A DNA stretch of 23,131 bases. Origin: JBBQKP01 sp038326995. Its GTDB lineage: Bacteria > Planctomycetota > Phycisphaerae > Tepidisphaerales > Tepidisphaeraceae. The notes beneath the pieces were generated by a model that had not been told where the DNA came from, ran no database searches, and saw nothing but the letters and a program-made list of their open reading frames with translations. This document shows positions 21,931 to 23,131 of the stretch, one piece after another; positions within the stretch are counted from its first letter, which is position 1, and every line of letters begins with the position of its first letter. A program made the translations under genes and the position numbers. The stretch covers positions 1 through 23,131 of the forward strand of contig JBBQKP010000031.1 in assembly GCA_038326995.1 (NCBI GenBank), in the 5' to 3' direction.

Positions 21931-22872
21931 ATGTCACAAATCGCTAAATCTGATTGTTGCGGCCCGACCTGCTGCAGCGAAGAGACTACTTCCGCCGTCT
22001 CTGTCATGACCGCCAACGTCAAGAAGGCGTACGCCGCCGTCGCGACCAGCGGCCTGTCGAATCGAGATGCAGGCGTACGCGCCGTCGCTCACGCATTCGG
22101 CTACTCGCCTGAAGAGCTCACATCAATTCCCGCGGACGCGAACATGGGCCTGTCTTGCGGCAACCCGACCGCGACCGCCAACCTCAGGCCGGGCGAGGTC
22201 GTGGTCGATCTCGGCAGCGGCGGCGGCCTGGACGTGTTCCTCGCGGCCGAGAAAGTCGGGCCCACAGGCCGCGCGATCGGAATCGACATGACGCCCGCGA
22301 TGATCGACCGCGCACGCCACAACGCGCTGCACGGGCCGGGCGGCAAGCCTTACAACAACGTGGAGTTTTTCCTGTCGACGATCGACAAATTGCCCCTGCC
22401 CGACGCCAGCGTGGATGTCGTCATCAGCAACTGCGTGATCAACCTTGCCGCGGATAAAGAGGCCGTGTTCCGCGAGATCGCCCGCGTCCTCAAGCCCGGC
22501 GGGCGCGTCGCCGTCAGCGACATCGTTCTAATCGCCACGATGCCAAAAGAACTCGCCGACAACTCGGCGGCGTGGTGCGGCTGCATCGCCGGCGCGGTGC
22601 CCGTCGCACAGTACATCGACGCTCTGACCTCGGCCGGCCTGCGCGACGTCTTCGCGGTCGACGACAAGGCCGACCTCAACGCCTATGCGAAAGTCGAAGG
22701 GCAAGCCGCCTGCTGCTCGCCCGTCATGTCTTCCAGCTCATTGCCCGTTGCCAGTTGCTGTGACACGGAACAGTCGCCGACGCTTCATACCGAACTGGCG
22801 GATTTGCTACGGCGATTCAACGTGAACACATTCGCGGCGAGTATGAAAATATATGCGGTCAAGCCGCGTTGA
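21931..22872 (+). CDS. arsM: Arsenite S-adenosylmethionine methyltransferase ArsM
   Basis: A 313-residue cytoplasmic enzyme that methylates As(III) stepwise, giving less retained or volatile species. The SAM-binding motif I is VVDLGSGGGLDVF (91-103), followed by IGIDMTPAMID (117-127). Arsenic-binding cysteines of the family are visible in NMGLSCGNP (C76), ISNCVINL (C168) and WCGCIAGA (C216, C218). The protein also has Cys pairs at the N-terminus (DCCGPTCC, residues 8-15) and near the C-terminus (C261-C262, C277-C278). An AAGGA ribosome binding site (21920-21924) lies six bases before the ATG. It is the last gene of the operon, followed by a hairpin. Confidence 0.95.
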   Translation: MSQIAKSDCCGPTCCSEETTSAVSVMTANVKKAYAAVATSGLSNRDAGVRAVAHAFGYSPEELTSIPADANMGLSCGNPTATANLRPGEVVVDLGSGGGLDVFLAAEKVGPTGRAIGIDMTPAMIDRARHNALHGPGGKPYNNVEFFLSTIDKLPLPDASVDVVISNCVINLAADKEAVFREIARVLKPGGRVAVSDIVLIATMPKELADNSAAWCGCIAGAVPVAQYIDALTSAGLRDVFAVDDKADLNAYAKVEGQAACCSPVMSSSSLPVASCCDTEQSPTLHTELADLLRRFNVNTFAASMKIYAVKPR

Positions 22873-22886
22873 TGAGGCGTGTGCAA

Positions 22887-22935
22887 AAACAAAACCCGTT
22901 TGCCGTAACGCGAAACGCGCTCGTCAAACGGGGTC
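22887..22935. terminator. Nested hairpin between convergent arsM and PEP-CTERM genes
   Basis: The outer stem CCCGTTTG (22895-22902) / CAAACGGG (22925-22932) encloses an inner hairpin CGCG-AAA-CGCG (22909-22919). On the minus strand the stem is followed directly by TTTTGTTTTTG, so it looks like an intrinsic terminator for the PEP-CTERM gene. On the plus strand the nearest T-run (seven T, about 22949-22955) is 17 or more bases away, so termination of the ars operon here is less certain. Confidence 0.65.
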
Positions 22936-22961
22936 ATTGATGTCTCCGTTTTTTTGACGAC

Positions 22962-23131
22962 TCATGCACGCCGGCGTTTGAGCAGAAGGACCGCCGCGCC
23001 GGACAAGACCGCCAGAGTGGTCGGCTCTGGTACGAGCGAACCGCCGGTGATGCCGATGTTGTAGTCGCCGAAATCAGCATTACCGAAACCCGACACCACG
23101 ATGGTGTACAGCCCGCCGGGGGTGAGGTTCA
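22962..23131 (-). CDS. PEP-CTERM domain-containing secreted protein (3' end only)
   Basis: The frame is open from the window edge to the TGA at 22962-22964, giving 55 visible codons. The end reads GGSLVPEPTTLAVLSGAAVLLLKRRRA. This is a PEP-CTERM sorting signal: a VPEP motif, a hydrophobic helix and a basic tail, recognised by exosortase in organisms with exopolysaccharide-associated surface systems. The visible upstream part (LTPGGLYTIVVSGFGNADFGDYNIGITGG) resembles the end of a beta-rich secreted domain; its type cannot be told. The N-terminus lies outside the window. It converges with the ars operon and has its own probable terminator. Confidence 0.9.
   Translation of the reverse strand, partial: NLTPGGLYTIVVSGFGNADFGDYNIGITGGSLVPEPTTLAVLSGAAVLLLKRRRA

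Noticed and set aside
19825..22872. Ars operon as a recent mobile island
   Set aside because: Codon use and GC content look similar to the neighbours, and no integrase, transposase, tRNA or flanking direct repeats are visible. Older transfer cannot be excluded.

Overview
The window looks like a chromosomal segment of a GC-rich planctomycete, most likely of the Phycisphaerae type. The evidence is a short protein with an N-terminal LEPR-XLL signature (IEQLDRRVLLS), a PEP-CTERM protein end (VPEPTTLAVLSGAAVLLLKR), an unusually long SecA (1337 residues), frequent lack of Shine-Dalgarno sequences, and a mix of housekeeping and envelope genes. This placement comes from gene content only; there is no rRNA in the window. 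I saw no tRNA, CRISPR array, insertion sequence or phage gene.

Left part (1-8869, all minus strand). A run of closely spaced genes reads right to left: possibly a small membrane or secreted protein (8543-8869), then secA (4457-8470), a PF00756-type esterase (3655-4419), an M28 metallopeptidase with signal peptide (2523-3680), a LEPR-XLL/RTX mini-protein (1891-2484), and a secreted phosphodiester glycosidase cut by the window edge (1-1847). From secA onward the gaps are below 45 bases, so this may be one transcription unit joining the export motor to exported hydrolases. Divergent from it is a SEDS-family gene (ftsW/rodA type, 9174-10532) whose first extracytoplasmic loop carries seven tandem copies of a 15-bp unit.

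Middle part (10658-12828, minus strand). clpX (with a glycine-rich N-terminal extension) is followed by an acylphosphatase gene. The 371-bp gap between them holds a hairpin overlapping the clpX stop codon and five tandem copies of a 13-bp unit. Upstream of clpX lies a gene-poor, lower-GC stretch of about 400 bp.

Right-middle part (13225-19697, minus strand). mutL (endonuclease type) is followed closely by a GT4 glycosyltransferase, an AsnB-type amidotransferase and a membrane GT2 glycosyltransferase. This looks like part of an exopolysaccharide or surface-glycan locus appended to mutL.

Right part (19825-22935, plus strand). A complete arsenic resistance operon, arsR-arsC-acr3-arsM, is preceded by a clear promoter (TTGACA, 17-bp spacer, TACATT). 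A perfect inverted repeat fills the space from the -10 box to the arsR start codon. ArsR senses arsenite, ArsC reduces arsenate, Acr3 exports arsenite and ArsM methylates it. A nested hairpin separates the operon from the 3' end of a convergent PEP-CTERM gene.

No clearly new multi-gene system is visible. The most unusual signals are the repeated W-x4-F units inside SecA, the in-frame minisatellite in the SEDS gene, the 13-bp repeat array beside clpX, and the near-leaderless arsR promoter/operator with a repressor carrying two cysteine clusters.
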